From assembly GCA_964479535.1 (NCBI GenBank), contig CAYZMM010000020.1, forward strand, positions 31,903-95,902: a stretch of 64,000 nt of DNA, written 5' to 3'. Shown piece by piece: positions 34,141-42,071 of this stretch (its first letter is position 1; each line of letters begins with the position of its first letter). Both the position numbers and the translations under genes were made by a program. Below the pieces are notes generated by a model that worked only from the letters and a program-made list of their open reading frames with translations, had not been told where the DNA came from and searched no databases. This stretch comes from S015-6 sp964479535. Lineage in GTDB: Bacteria; Desulfobacterota; DSWW01.

Positions 34141-34157
34141 GTATCCTTTATGGATAC
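34141..34157. promoter_or_regulatory. Palindromic operator candidate of the RND operon
   Basis: A perfect inverted repeat GTATCC-TTTAT-GGATAC lies 17 bp upstream of the outer membrane factor start. Reading leftward, a weak TTGAAT/TATCCA promoter with 18-bp spacing would overlap it. No linked regulator gene is present, so its binding protein is unknown. Confidence 0.45.
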
Positions 34158-34315
34158 CCTGTTTCTGCGCAAGGATTCAATGCGACCGGCGGGTGGGTGC
34201 AATGCTCTCGCACTTCCGGCGGGCCGTCAGCCCCGTCGGCCGGAAGCCGCCCCGCATCGTAAACAATCCCGCTCTCCATGACAAGGCTCCAGCTCCGCCC
34301 GCACCCCGCATGCCC

Positions 34316-34379
34316 TTGACAGTCCGGGTCAGAATCTGCAATGGAAGTACATCCGGGTCCCCAATTTCCACAATTTCCA
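34316..34379 (+). promoter_or_regulatory. Possible promoter and tandem 9-bp repeat upstream of the SCP2-like gene
   Basis: TTGACA (34316-34321) has only a poor -10 (CAATGG, 34339-34344). Downstream are two head-to-tail copies of CAATTTCCA (34362-34370, 34371-34379). The rest of the 318-bp divergent gap 34125-34442 shows nothing else beyond the palindrome listed separately and a degenerate TCATGCCCGCG repeat half at about 34384. Confidence 0.3.
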
Positions 34380-34442
34380 GGCCGTCATGCCCGCGGAGGC
34401 GAGAAGCTTTTTGGCACCCTTCTCACACAGGAGAGGCAGCCC

Positions 34443-34844
34443 ATGTCGGATCGAGTGGAGTATTTGAGTGACGAGTGGCGCGCCATGGCCGAGCAGGCCC
34501 TGCGCGAGCGGATCGCGCCGGAGAAGATGAAGAACATCTCCACCTCCATGTCCAACATCTACAGGAACTGCCCGGACGGAAAGGAGCGATTCCTCTTCGT
34601 GTCTCTCGAGGACGGCCGCATCGCGGATCTGCAGGTAGGCGAGGGGGAGCCGCCCAGGGCGGAGTTCCGGGTGACCGGCGACTACGAGGTCTTCACGAGA
34701 ATCACGCGGGCCGAGCTGGGCGCTCACACGGCCCTCATGACCGGAAAACTCAAGTTGAAAGGGAACATGGTGAAGGCGCTCAAGCTCGCCTCCCTTGCCG
34801 ACCGCATCAACAAGATCTTCTCCACCCTGCCCACGAACTACTGA
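34443..34844 (+). CDS. SCP2-like sterol/lipid-binding domain protein
   Basis: 133 residues from ATG 34443, with AGGAGAGGCAGCCC upstream. The fold signature is the strand-rich N-terminal half (KERFLFVSLEDGRIADLQVGEG, FRVTGDYEVFTRI) followed by the closing LMTGKLKLKGNMVKALKLASL helix region typical of SCP2 domains. Such proteins bind acyl chains or acyl-CoA. It is 28 bp upstream of the M24-fold gene, so probably co-transcribed. Confidence 0.85.
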   Translation: MSDRVEYLSDEWRAMAEQALRERIAPEKMKNISTSMSNIYRNCPDGKERFLFVSLEDGRIADLQVGEGEPPRAEFRVTGDYEVFTRITRAELGAHTALMTGKLKLKGNMVKALKLASLADRINKIFSTLPTNY

Positions 34845-34872
34845 CACGTCTTGACGAGAGGAGAGCTGCGCC

Positions 34873-36087
34873 ATGACCGGAAACGATCCCTACTTCATCG
34901 ACTTTCCGAAGCGGTTACAGGATGTGCAAGCGGCCATGCAGCGGGAGAAGATCGACGTCTACCTGGGCTCCCGTTTGCGCACCCTCTCCTGGATCCTCGA
35001 CGCCTTCTGCCCCTGGAGGAGCTTCGTGGTCATCCCGTCGGAGGGCCTGCCCACGGCCTTCACCTTTGTCATCGATGCCGCGCGCGTGGCGGACGACTCA
35101 TGGCTGGACGAAGACCACGTGCTCGGATTCGTCCCGATCGCCGGGCAGGACCAGATCGCACAGATCGCCGACCACATCGAGGAACTTCTTCCGAAAGGCA
35201 GGGGCCGGCTGGGCGTGGAGAGCGGCATGTCCAACTACCTGCCCGAGGGGTTTCTGACCAAATACGAGTACGATCAGTTCGAAGCGGCCCTGCCGGATGC
35301 GGAACTCGTGAACGCGCACACGATCGTCGACCGGCTCGCCATGATCAAGGACGAGGGCACGATCAACCGGTTCCGTGAGGCGTCGCGTATCGTGGATGTG
35401 GGTCACAGGGCGGTCTTCGATGCCCTGTCCAACGGCGGCTGGAAGGGCATGAGCGAGACCGAGATCGCGGGGCTCGCCGCCCACGCCATGCGCAGGGAGG
35501 GGAGCGAGTTCGAGTGGTCCTTCACGGGCGGAAACGAGATCGCCAGCGGCTACCGGACCGGCCTCGCGGGCGGTGCGTGCACGCCCGCATCGCGCAGGCA
35601 GCTCCGGGAAGGGGACTCCCTCATGGTGGACATCCACGCCATGTTCAGGCTCGGGCTCGGCGATCACGCCCACAACTACTTCATCGGCAACGCCACCGAC
35701 CGCCAGCGCCGGCACGCGGACAACTTCGTCGAGATGGTCCGGCGTACCCTGAAGACCTACCGGGCCGGTGTTACCCCGGTGGCCCTGTCTCAGGAGTTAA
35801 TGGACTTTGCCGAGGAGGGCGGATTCGCCGAATACATGGTCCCCGGTTTCGAGCACGGCATCGGCATGATGGGGGACGAGTGGCGTATCGGCCTGAACGA
35901 CGGGCCCTTCCCGTACTGGACCAACCCGGAGCACGTCTACCAGGAGAACGAGGTGATCATCTGCGCCATGCAGTACGCCTGCCCGGAGGAGGAGATCGGG
36001 TTCCGGTACGAGAACCCGATCGTCATCGGCCCGGACGGCTGCGAGGCGCTTTCCAGATACCCCCTTTCGATCGATGAAATCCTCTGA
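34873..36087 (+). CDS. M24-fold (pita-bread) protein, metal site incomplete
   Basis: 404 residues: a creatinase-like N-terminal domain (about 1-165) and a C-terminal pita-bread domain. Expected metal ligands are seen as Asp in MVDIHAM, Asp in GLGDHAHN (11 residues later), His in FEHGIGMMGDE and the last Glu in GFRYENPI. The other Glu, normally in the xEPG motif, falls on Ala in VIICAMQYACP. That loss means either a one-metal or metal-free enzyme (as in creatinase or ectoine-hydrolase-type relatives) rather than an Xaa-Pro peptidase. Paired with the SCP2-like gene. Confidence 0.85.
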   Translation: MTGNDPYFIDFPKRLQDVQAAMQREKIDVYLGSRLRTLSWILDAFCPWRSFVVIPSEGLPTAFTFVIDAARVADDSWLDEDHVLGFVPIAGQDQIAQIADHIEELLPKGRGRLGVESGMSNYLPEGFLTKYEYDQFEAALPDAELVNAHTIVDRLAMIKDEGTINRFREASRIVDVGHRAVFDALSNGGWKGMSETEIAGLAAHAMRREGSEFEWSFTGGNEIASGYRTGLAGGACTPASRRQLREGDSLMVDIHAMFRLGLGDHAHNYFIGNATDRQRRHADNFVEMVRRTLKTYRAGVTPVALSQELMDFAEEGGFAEYMVPGFEHGIGMMGDEWRIGLNDGPFPYWTNPEHVYQENEVIICAMQYACPEEEIGFRYENPIVIGPDGCEALSRYPLSIDEIL

Positions 36088-36100
36088 GTCCGGGGAGTAC

Positions 36101-36940
36101 TCAGTCGGGCAACAGCAGGAACGACCGGATCTTCTCGAAGTAGTCCCTTCCGCCCACGAAGTAGGTATCGTTGTGCATCGCTCCGGGGATGGGCACGAAC
36201 TCCTTCGGCTCCGGGGCCAGCTCGTGAAGGGCCCGGCCGAGCCGGTAGGGCACGATCTCGTCCCGGGTCCCGTGGAACTGAAGCAGGGGGGCGCGGATCC
36301 TGCCGATCTTGCCCGCCGAGTCGAATCGTTCGGTCATGATCCGCTTCATGGGCAGGAAGGGAAGCATGGAGGCGGCCATGTCACCCGCCGAGGTGAAGGT
36401 GCTCTCCAGGATGAGCCGGTAGCACGGTACGCGGGAGGCGAGATCCACGGCCACGGCCCCGCCCAGGGACCGGCCGAAGATCGCGATGCGCTCCGGGTCG
36501 ACGTCGCCCCGGGACCGGAGGAGGGCGTAGGCCGCCTGTGCGTCGTCGTAGAGTCCCTGTTCGCTCGGGCTCCCTTCGGACAGGCCGTATCCGCGGTAGT
36601 CCGGTATGAACACGTTCAGGCCGCTTGTGTGCAGGCGTTGCACGTTCTCCACCCGGTCGCCGATGTTTCCCGCGTTCCCGTGCAGGAAGAGCAGGGTCAC
36701 GTCGCTGCCGGGGGAAGGCACCATCCAGCCGTGAAGGGTCACGCCGTCCGAGGCCCGGAAGCGGACGTCCTCGTAGGCCATGCCCGCATCGGCGGGTGTG
36801 TAGACGAGGGTAAAGGTGGGGAAGAAGATCAGCTTTCTCTGGAGAACGCTCCACATGCTTCTGCCCGACCACGCGAAAAGGAATACCCCGACGATCCCGC
36901 AAAGGACCAGGACGCCGAGCTGTCTCTTACCCCCTGGCAA
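36101..36940 (-). CDS. Membrane-anchored alpha/beta hydrolase (ABHD13/YfhR-like)
   Basis: 279 residues with an N-terminal anchor (LGVLVLCGIVGVFLFAW) and the hydrolase core outside or at the membrane face. The oxyanion motif is LLFLHGNAGNIG, the nucleophile elbow GRSLGGAVA, the acid in FHGTRDEIVP and the His in AMHNDTYF. PDYRGYGLSEGSPSEQG is characteristic of this group. Its 3' end is convergent with the M24-fold gene (14 bp apart; a 6-bp-arm hairpin at 36084-36104 spans both stops). Confidence 0.9.
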   Translation of the reverse strand: MPGGKRQLGVLVLCGIVGVFLFAWSGRSMWSVLQRKLIFFPTFTLVYTPADAGMAYEDVRFRASDGVTLHGWMVPSPGSDVTLLFLHGNAGNIGDRVENVQRLHTSGLNVFIPDYRGYGLSEGSPSEQGLYDDAQAAYALLRSRGDVDPERIAIFGRSLGGAVAVDLASRVPCYRLILESTFTSAGDMAASMLPFLPMKRIMTERFDSAGKIGRIRAPLLQFHGTRDEIVPYRLGRALHELAPEPKEFVPIPGAMHNDTYFVGGRDYFEKIRSFLLLPD

Positions 36941-37412
36941 GGTCCTTCGCCTTCAACAGGTACGCGATGTCCTGTTCGTCTTTTACGTTCGGCTCCCTGA
37001 TCCGCTTGAGCCGGATGAGATCATCTATGCAAGGAATGCGAAAGCGGATCCGGTCGGCTTCGTCCTCGATGATCGTCGCCTCACGATAACACCCATCGAA
37101 GTCGATCCGGTCATCGTCGGCATTCATGATCCGCCTGTGAAAGAACAGATCGTATTTCTTCATTCCTGAAAAGGCTGTAACGACCGGGTTCCTGGTCTTC
37201 GGGGGGTGAGAGATCTCGAAGCCGAGGTCCTCGGAAAGCAACGAAAGGCATGCCTTCCTGTCTTCCGGATGTATCCACAGGTCGTGATCCGCGGTCAGAA
37301 CCGGAGCTCCATAGAGGATAACCGCCCGCCGGCCGATGATCAGAAAACGGATCCTGCTTCTGTCCAGTGCACGCAAGACTTCCAGGAAGTCGATGTCCTT
37401 TTCCTGTTTCAT
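36927..37412 (-). CDS. Nucleotidyltransferase-fold protein of a two-gene module
   Basis: 161 residues from ATG 37412, which overlaps the small upstream gene by 4 bp. RFLIIGRRAVILYG followed by LTADHDLWI matches the N-terminal nucleotidyltransferase core, with the catalytic DxD (DHD) kept but the usual Gly-Gly-x altered to Gly-Arg-Arg. The C-terminal half includes IPCIDDLIRLKRI and KDEQDIAYLL, as in DUF6036/AbiEii-like proteins that find and act on substrates through a conserved Lys and Asp. Such proteins are often toxins of type II- or IV-like modules; toxicity here is inference. Confidence 0.75.
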   Translation of the reverse strand: MKQEKDIDFLEVLRALDRSRIRFLIIGRRAVILYGAPVLTADHDLWIHPEDRKACLSLLSEDLGFEISHPPKTRNPVVTAFSGMKKYDLFFHRRIMNADDDRIDFDGCYREATIIEDEADRIRFRIPCIDDLIRLKRIREPNVKDEQDIAYLLKAKDLARG

Positions 37413-37594
37413 CTCTTCTCTTGACGGAACCTTTCTATGAATCGAAGGGTCTCTTCCCATTCCCTGTCTATGTAAGCCAACCGCTCGGACGGAGGATATC
37501 TGGAGAACCAGACCAGGTCGGCTTCGAGCTCTCTCTGCCGCCACAGGGGAATATCGTCCAGGGACCTCGGGTAGGTAATCGTCTCGTCAGCCAT
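37409..37594 (-). CDS. Small partner protein of the nucleotidyltransferase module
   Basis: 61 residues from ATG 37594 with AAGGTGG upstream; a TTG 24 bp earlier is less likely. The chain is highly charged and helical (IPLWRQRELEADLVWFSRYP, then YIDREWEETLRFIERFRQEKR). A TATAAT -10 (37624-37629, leftward) with a weak TGTGCA -35 (37647-37652) gives a leader of about 25 nt. Position first, small size, charge and overlap with the next gene fit an antitoxin or specificity subunit; no known family recognised. Confidence 0.65.
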   Translation of the reverse strand: MADETITYPRSLDDIPLWRQRELEADLVWFSRYPPSERLAYIDREWEETLRFIERFRQEKR

Positions 37595-37624
37595 CTGCCA
37601 CCTTGTCGAGTGTCTCAACGGGTA

Positions 37625-38536
37625 TTATAGACGTTTCCCGTCGCTCTGCACATACCTTCCTCGCTCGCAGACGACGCGGCCCTGCCGCATCAGCCGCGTC
37701 AGGTGCTTCTCCATGATGGCCCACTCGCCGAACTCGAAGAAGGACCTCGGCTCCCGGGCCTTCCCGTACACGATCCAGGCCTCGATGATCTCCTGCCGGT
37801 CCCGGGGCCGGTCGAGGAGCCCGAGAAGCTTCTCCTCCCTGGCGAGGATCACCTTAGCGTAATCCTCCCACAGCCGTCCCGGCTCCTGCTCGAAGACGCC
37901 CTGCTCGTGGCCGGTGAGCCAGACCCGGGCCGGGATCCGTCGCAGGCGGTCGATGGAGGCGAGGGTTTCCTCGATGCTGGAGTCCACGTCCCCGTACCAG
38001 GGCCCGAAGGGCGTGAGGTCGTAGTCGCCGAGAAAGAGCACGCCCGGCTCCTTGAACAGGAAAGCCAGGTTGCCCGGCGTGTGTCCGGGCACGGAAATGA
38101 CCTCCACCGTGACGGAGGCCAGTTCCACGGTTTCTCCCTCCTCGAGGAACCGGTCCGCCCTGCGGGGCCGGAAGTTGAACTGATCCTTCAGAAACTGCCG
38201 GAAATCGCTCCGGTGAGGGCCCTTCGTGTCGTCCATTCCGTAGCCGTCGAGGAAGGTCTCCAGGTCGTAGAGGAAGGGGGCGTCCCTTTCGGACATCCAG
38301 AGGGGCACGTCCTGGAAGAGGCCGAGGTGCATCAGGTGGTCTTCGTGCCAGTGGCTGAGCCAGACCGCCTTCACACCGGGGTCTTCCCGGAGCCGGGCCA
38401 GGCGCTCCCGGTCCGAGCTGGGGTCGATGAGAATGCCGCCCCCCTCGTCTTCGATGTACAGGGAATGGCAGTAGGGGTACTTTCCGTTTCGCTCGCCCGG
38501 GATGAACCGGACGGGACCGAATCGTCGCTCTTCCAC
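37625..38536 (-). CDS. MBL-fold metallo-hydrolase
   Basis: 303 residues. The metal motif is SHWHEDHLMH (HxHxDH form), with further ligands in VPGHTPGNLAF, FLGDYDLTP and LTGHEQGV. The C-terminal 80 residues are helical with a winged-helix look (FGEWAIMEKHLTRLMRQGRVV), as in LACTB2-type members. Likely a thioesterase, nuclease or lactonase; the family is too broad to choose. The promoter of the downstream nucleotidyltransferase module lies in its 3' end. Confidence 0.85.
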   Translation of the reverse strand: MEERRFGPVRFIPGERNGKYPYCHSLYIEDEGGGILIDPSSDRERLARLREDPGVKAVWLSHWHEDHLMHLGLFQDVPLWMSERDAPFLYDLETFLDGYGMDDTKGPHRSDFRQFLKDQFNFRPRRADRFLEEGETVELASVTVEVISVPGHTPGNLAFLFKEPGVLFLGDYDLTPFGPWYGDVDSSIEETLASIDRLRRIPARVWLTGHEQGVFEQEPGRLWEDYAKVILAREEKLLGLLDRPRDRQEIIEAWIVYGKAREPRSFFEFGEWAIMEKHLTRLMRQGRVVCERGRYVQSDGKRL

Positions 38537-38813
38537 AGGTGCCTCCTCGTATTCGAGCTCGTCAGGGTGTCACCCATTCATACATGCCGCGGAGGCGGTG
38601 TCAAAGGCTGGCCCTCCCAGCCGACCCTTCGCCCGTGGATCCCCCCCCCGGTTCCGGAACCCTGGGCATCCTTGGACGCATCATTATATAAATTGGGCAC
38701 TAGGTCGATTCAGACCGTGCGGAATCTCGTACATGGATCGCCGAGGACGAAAGCACTTACCGGCTAGACATGACGACATAAATGTGAACGAAAGAAAAAT
38801 GAAGGATGGTCCA
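38537..38813. other. Intergenic region with palindromes and a C9 tract
   Basis: This divergent gap holds a GGCTGG-CCCTC-CCAGCC hairpin (38606-38622), a run of nine C (38641-38649) and the perfect 12-bp palindrome GGTTCCGGAACC (38650-38661). An AT-rich patch (TCATTATATAAATTG, 38681-38695) may contain the promoter of the rightward cupredoxin-like gene, but no clear -35 is seen. Confidence 0.4.
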
Positions 38814-39281
38814 ATGAAAAGCCTCAGCACAACGGTTCTCGCGGTGATTGCTTTGATCGGCTCGCTGTACGTTATGGTCGAACCCCCAGAAATCGCTTCC
38901 GCCGCCGAAGCCCGCCTGGTCAGGGTCTGGTCGGTGGGTGACGGAACCCTGACCAACTTCCGTATCGATCCTTATACCCTGCACATCGACAAGAACACGA
39001 TCGTGTTGTGGATGAGTGGGGTGCGGGACGAGGAAATACAGGTGGTCTTCGAGTCGGGCAAGTCGTGCAGAGATGTAACGGCCAACCCGAACGAAGAGAA
39101 GCCGGCTTTCATGCTTGACAACTCGAACTGCTATGTCACGACCCTCATGGATTTCGGGGACACCTCCTCGCTGGAGTTCGTCGACGTCGGCAAATTCGAA
39201 TACACCGTGCAGACGATCGATGGAAGAGTCAAAGCGAAGGGGAAGATCTGTGTCCGCGACAGCGAAGAGGAGCAGCCCTAG
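38814..39281 (+). CDS. Secreted cupredoxin-like beta protein, unknown function
   Basis: 155 residues from ATG 38814 (AAGGATGG upstream; ATG 38799 is an alternative). A signal peptide (LSTTVLAVIALIGSLYVMV then ASAAEA) leads to a beta-rich domain: FRIDPYTLHIDKNTIVLWM resembles the metal-site-leading strands of plastocyanin-fold proteins and VGKFEYTVQT the penultimate strand. The type 1 copper His-Cys-His set is not present; three Cys (in KSCRDV, SNCYVT and GKICVRD) remain. Alone between the MBL-fold and acyl-CoA dehydrogenase genes. Confidence 0.7.
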   Translation: MKSLSTTVLAVIALIGSLYVMVEPPEIASAAEARLVRVWSVGDGTLTNFRIDPYTLHIDKNTIVLWMSGVRDEEIQVVFESGKSCRDVTANPNEEKPAFMLDNSNCYVTTLMDFGDTSSLEFVDVGKFEYTVQTIDGRVKAKGKICVRDSEEEQP

Positions 39282-39347
39282 CCGGATTGCATCGTTGCAC
39301 GGCCGTTCGGAAGTCCGGGTTCCCGGCCTATGGATCAAGGAGGGTTC

Positions 39348-40802
39348 ATGCCCTTGACGATACCCAGGAAACCGGTGCAGTTCCTGGAGGACATGCTGCC
39401 GGGGCTTCCGACCGGGGGAGTGCTTCGTGATTACGAGAGGTGGTGGGAGGCGGAAGGAAAGGGGATCTCCGAGGCCACCGACCGGGCCGGGACGCCGTGG
39501 CTCAGGATGTTCGACCGGGTCGGAAACAGGGTGGACGAGATCCTCCTGTCCACTTCCTACCGGAGGATGGTCCAGAAGGGCTACGAGGAGGGGATCCTCT
39601 GGAGGATCTTCGAGGAAGACAGCCTCTTCTCTTCCTATCTTCTCGGCTATGTGGCCTCCTTCTACGACCCGGGACTCTACTGCCCCTACACGGTGTCTCT
39701 CTCGACGGTCGTGCCCCTTGCGAAATACGGCTCGGAGGCGCTGAAGGACCGCTTCATGCCGCGACTGCTGCAGAGAGACGGAGAGGCCTGGCAGGGCGCC
39801 ACCTGGATGACCGAGGTGCGCGGAGGGTCGGATCTCGGCGCTTCGGTGGATACGGTTGCGAAGCCCGCAGGGGACTGGTGGCTGCTGGACGGGGACAAGT
39901 ATTTCTGCAGCAACGTGGGCGCCGAGCTGGCCGTGGTCGCGGCCCGGCCGGAAGGGGCCCCGCGGGACGTGCGGGGCCTGGCCCTTTACCTCGTTCCGCG
40001 GTACAGGGAAGACGGGGATCTGAATTACTTCGTTCGGAGGCTCAAGGACAAGGTGTCGACCCGTTCCGTGCCCACCGGCGAGGTGGAGCTTCGGGCGACC
40101 GAGGCCTACCTGCTCGGCAAGGCGGAGTGGGGGATCTATCTGATCATGGATGTGCTCAACTTCTCCCGGGTGGCGAACTGCATCGGCAGCGTTGCGGTCG
40201 TGCAGAGGGCCATGGCCGACGCACTCGGCTTCGCCGAGGAGCGGGTCGCCTTCGGCAAGCGGATCATCGAGCATCCCCTCCTGGCGAAACAGTTCGAAGA
40301 CCGCCTCTCAGATCTCCGGGCGGCCTTCGCGCTTGCATGGGAATCGGTCAACCTGCTGAACGAGACCTGGCTGGAGACCCCTCCCTTCTCGGACAGGCAT
40401 CACCTGCTGCGGGTGATGGCCCACCTGGCCAAGTACTGGACTGCGGAGCTGGCCGCGCAGACCGCGAAGTGGTCCATGGAGGTGCACGGAGGGATGGGCG
40501 TGCTGAGCGAGTACGGCGTGGAGAGGTGGCTCAGGGAGGCGATGGTGCTCTGCATCTGGGAAGGCACCCCCCATCGCCAGATGCTGGACGGCCTGGAGGT
40601 GATGGAGCGCAAAGGGGCTCATCGGCTGCTTTTCGAACACCTGAAGCCCCTGGCGGACCCGAAGGATCTGGCGGAGATGGCTTCCCGGGTCGAGGGCCAC
40701 CTGGCCCTGCCTCAGGCGGAGAAAGAGGCCCGCGCCGAGGAGATCTTCCCCGACCTTGCGGGATTCACGGCCCGGGCCCTGCTGGCCAAGCACGGCAGTT
40801 GA
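39348..40802 (+). CDS. Acyl-CoA dehydrogenase, AidB-like
   Basis: 484 residues from ATG 39348, preceded by AAGGAGG 6 bp away. FAD-contact motifs are WQGATWMTEVRGGSD and DKYFCSNVGAE; the C-terminal helical domain has GFAEERVAFGKRIIEHP, MEVHGGMGVLSEYGVERWLRE and LCIWEGTPHRQMLDG, where the Glu of WEGT is the usual catalytic base. The long N-terminal domain and length match the AidB/ACAD subgroup. Either a true acyl-CoA dehydrogenase or a DNA-damage-linked AidB relative. Followed by a bidirectional terminator. Confidence 0.88.
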   Translation: MPLTIPRKPVQFLEDMLPGLPTGGVLRDYERWWEAEGKGISEATDRAGTPWLRMFDRVGNRVDEILLSTSYRRMVQKGYEEGILWRIFEEDSLFSSYLLGYVASFYDPGLYCPYTVSLSTVVPLAKYGSEALKDRFMPRLLQRDGEAWQGATWMTEVRGGSDLGASVDTVAKPAGDWWLLDGDKYFCSNVGAELAVVAARPEGAPRDVRGLALYLVPRYREDGDLNYFVRRLKDKVSTRSVPTGEVELRATEAYLLGKAEWGIYLIMDVLNFSRVANCIGSVAVVQRAMADALGFAEERVAFGKRIIEHPLLAKQFEDRLSDLRAAFALAWESVNLLNETWLETPPFSDRHHLLRVMAHLAKYWTAELAAQTAKWSMEVHGGMGVLSEYGVERWLREAMVLCIWEGTPHRQMLDGLEVMERKGAHRLLFEHLKPLADPKDLAEMASRVEGHLALPQAEKEARAEEIFPDLAGFTARALLAKHGS

Positions 40803-40831
40803 CCCGGGGCACTATCAAGCCTGCCCATAAT

Positions 40832-40854
40832 AAAAGGGGGGTCAGACCCCTTTT
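40832..40854. terminator. Bidirectional intrinsic terminator
   Basis: AAAAGGGG, a short GGTCAGA loop, then CCCCTTTT. It lies between the convergent acyl-CoA dehydrogenase and PsiE-like genes and provides a T-run in both directions. The core GGGGTCAGACCCC also resembles a common dispersed repeat. Confidence 0.75.
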
Positions 40855-40870
40855 CTCCGCTCTATCCCCC

Positions 40871-41338
40871 TCAGTCTTCCCTCTTGTTACGCAATGTCTT
40901 GAAGATCAGATAGTAGCCAAGGGACAAGGCCAGAATGATGGCCGCGATTCCGAGGAGTGTCGGGCTTCCCACCTTCTTCACATCCAGGATGATCACCTTT
41001 CGGGCGATGGCAATCAACGCCACGGTGAATACGACCTCTACGTGCACCACGTTCTCCTTGATGTAGATCTCCATGGTCTCGAAGAGCTCGATCCCGATCA
41101 GCACCAGGAGAAAGAGCCCGAAGATCTGGAGCAGCTCGTTCACATCGAGGATGAGAATGGGGGGGGAGAGGATGTCCTTCACCAGGATGAATCCAAGGTC
41201 GATTACAGCCAGCAGGAGGACGAAGCCCATCATGATCGTGATGGCGAGCACCAGGATGCGTTTCAGCCTGTCCATGAACGAGAGAAAACGAGCTTCCGAG
41301 GCTCGCTGCGTCGGCGGGGCCGATCCATGTCCCGGCAT
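40871..41338 (-). CDS. PsiE-like membrane protein
   Basis: 155 residues with four membrane helices (ILVLAITIMMGFVLLLAVID; LLQIFGLFLLVLIGIELFET; VVFTVALIAIARKVIIL; LLGIAAIILALSLGYYLIF). FETMEIYIKENVVHVEVVFTVALIAIARK is characteristic of the phosphate-starvation-inducible PsiE family, whose role is unclear. It sits 13 bp downstream of the cytochrome b5/DUF2231 gene, likely in one transcript. Confidence 0.8.
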   Translation of the reverse strand: MPGHGSAPPTQRASEARFLSFMDRLKRILVLAITIMMGFVLLLAVIDLGFILVKDILSPPILILDVNELLQIFGLFLLVLIGIELFETMEIYIKENVVHVEVVFTVALIAIARKVIILDVKKVGSPTLLGIAAIILALSLGYYLIFKTLRNKRED

Positions 41339-41351
41339 GGGTTCTCCTGTC

Positions 41352-42071
41352 TCAGTGAGGGAAGGTCATCTTGGCACCGAACCACCCGAGGATACCGACC
41401 AGCACGGCGAAGCTGCAGGACAGGGCCAGGTAGGCCCACCCCGCCGGGCCCGAGTTCAGCAGGATCTCCGGGTTCGTGATGCGCCAGAACAGGGCGACGA
41501 GGACGAGGAGGAAGAGCAGGCACGAGACGCTGAGCTTGACCCGGATGTTGTTGCTCATCTTCGCCCCGTAGTTCACCCACCACGTGAGGGGCCCTGTCGT
41601 CATGCCCACGAACATGGCGGGCACGCAGAGAACGAGCATGTGAAAGGCGGTCTTCTCAAAGGGGGCATAGCCGGTGAGCACATAGAGCACGTTGAAGAAA
41701 GGGAAGACCAGGTTGAAGACGAGCGGGAAATGGACGGTCATCGGGTGAGGATGCCGCCGCAGCATGGGCACCTTCTCGAAGAGGGCGAGCAGGAAATCCG
41801 GAATGCCCTCGTCCATGGGGTCCTTTTCCCCCTTCAGGGTTCCCACCTGCGAGAACTTCTCGAAGACCTCCGGCCCGTGAGGCGCGCCGCCGAGTTCTTC
41901 CGTGAGGTCTGCGCCGGAAGGGTGTCGCTTCATGTGCTGGCCTGTCTTCCAGAGCTTGCTCTCCGAAACGTCGTACACCTTGCCTTCGTATCCCACGTAG
42001 ACCGTGGACCGGTCCCTGCCGTTGTGTTCGGTGAGCTCTTCCCGGTCGAATTCCCTGTTTTCGTCGGCCAT
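41352..42071 (-). CDS. Cytochrome b5-like domain fused to DUF2231 membrane domain
   Basis: 239 residues from ATG 42071, with GAGGAAACGGAG upstream; the open frame extends further up but that part is not protein-like. Residues about 10-85 look like a b5/steroid-binding domain (STVYVGYEGKVYDVSESKLW, HMKRHPSGADLTEEL, HGPEVFEKFSQVG, with His residues able to bind haem). Then HPHPMTVHFPLVFNLVFPFF starts a four-helix DUF2231 module, whose HPMTVHF His is conserved and may also bind haem. Probably a membrane electron-transfer protein. It is divergent from the Mrp/respiratory cluster. Confidence 0.82.
   Translation of the reverse strand: MADENREFDREELTEHNGRDRSTVYVGYEGKVYDVSESKLWKTGQHMKRHPSGADLTEELGGAPHGPEVFEKFSQVGTLKGEKDPMDEGIPDFLLALFEKVPMLRRHPHPMTVHFPLVFNLVFPFFNVLYVLTGYAPFEKTAFHMLVLCVPAMFVGMTTGPLTWWVNYGAKMSNNIRVKLSVSCLLFLLVLVALFWRITNPEILLNSGPAGWAYLALSCSFAVLVGILGWFGAKMTFPH

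Noticed and set aside
36084..36104. CTGAGT/ACTCAG hairpin between two convergent stop codons as a terminator
   Set aside because: The stem is only 6 bp with a 9-nt loop and there is no T-run on either side.
38606..38622. GGCTGG/CCAGCC hairpin as an intrinsic terminator
   Set aside because: No T-run follows in either direction and it lies upstream of both divergent genes.
40832..40854. AAAAGGGG...CCCCTTTT treated only as a dispersed repeat
   Set aside because: Its position between convergent genes and T-runs in both directions fit a terminator better, though it may derive from a repeat.
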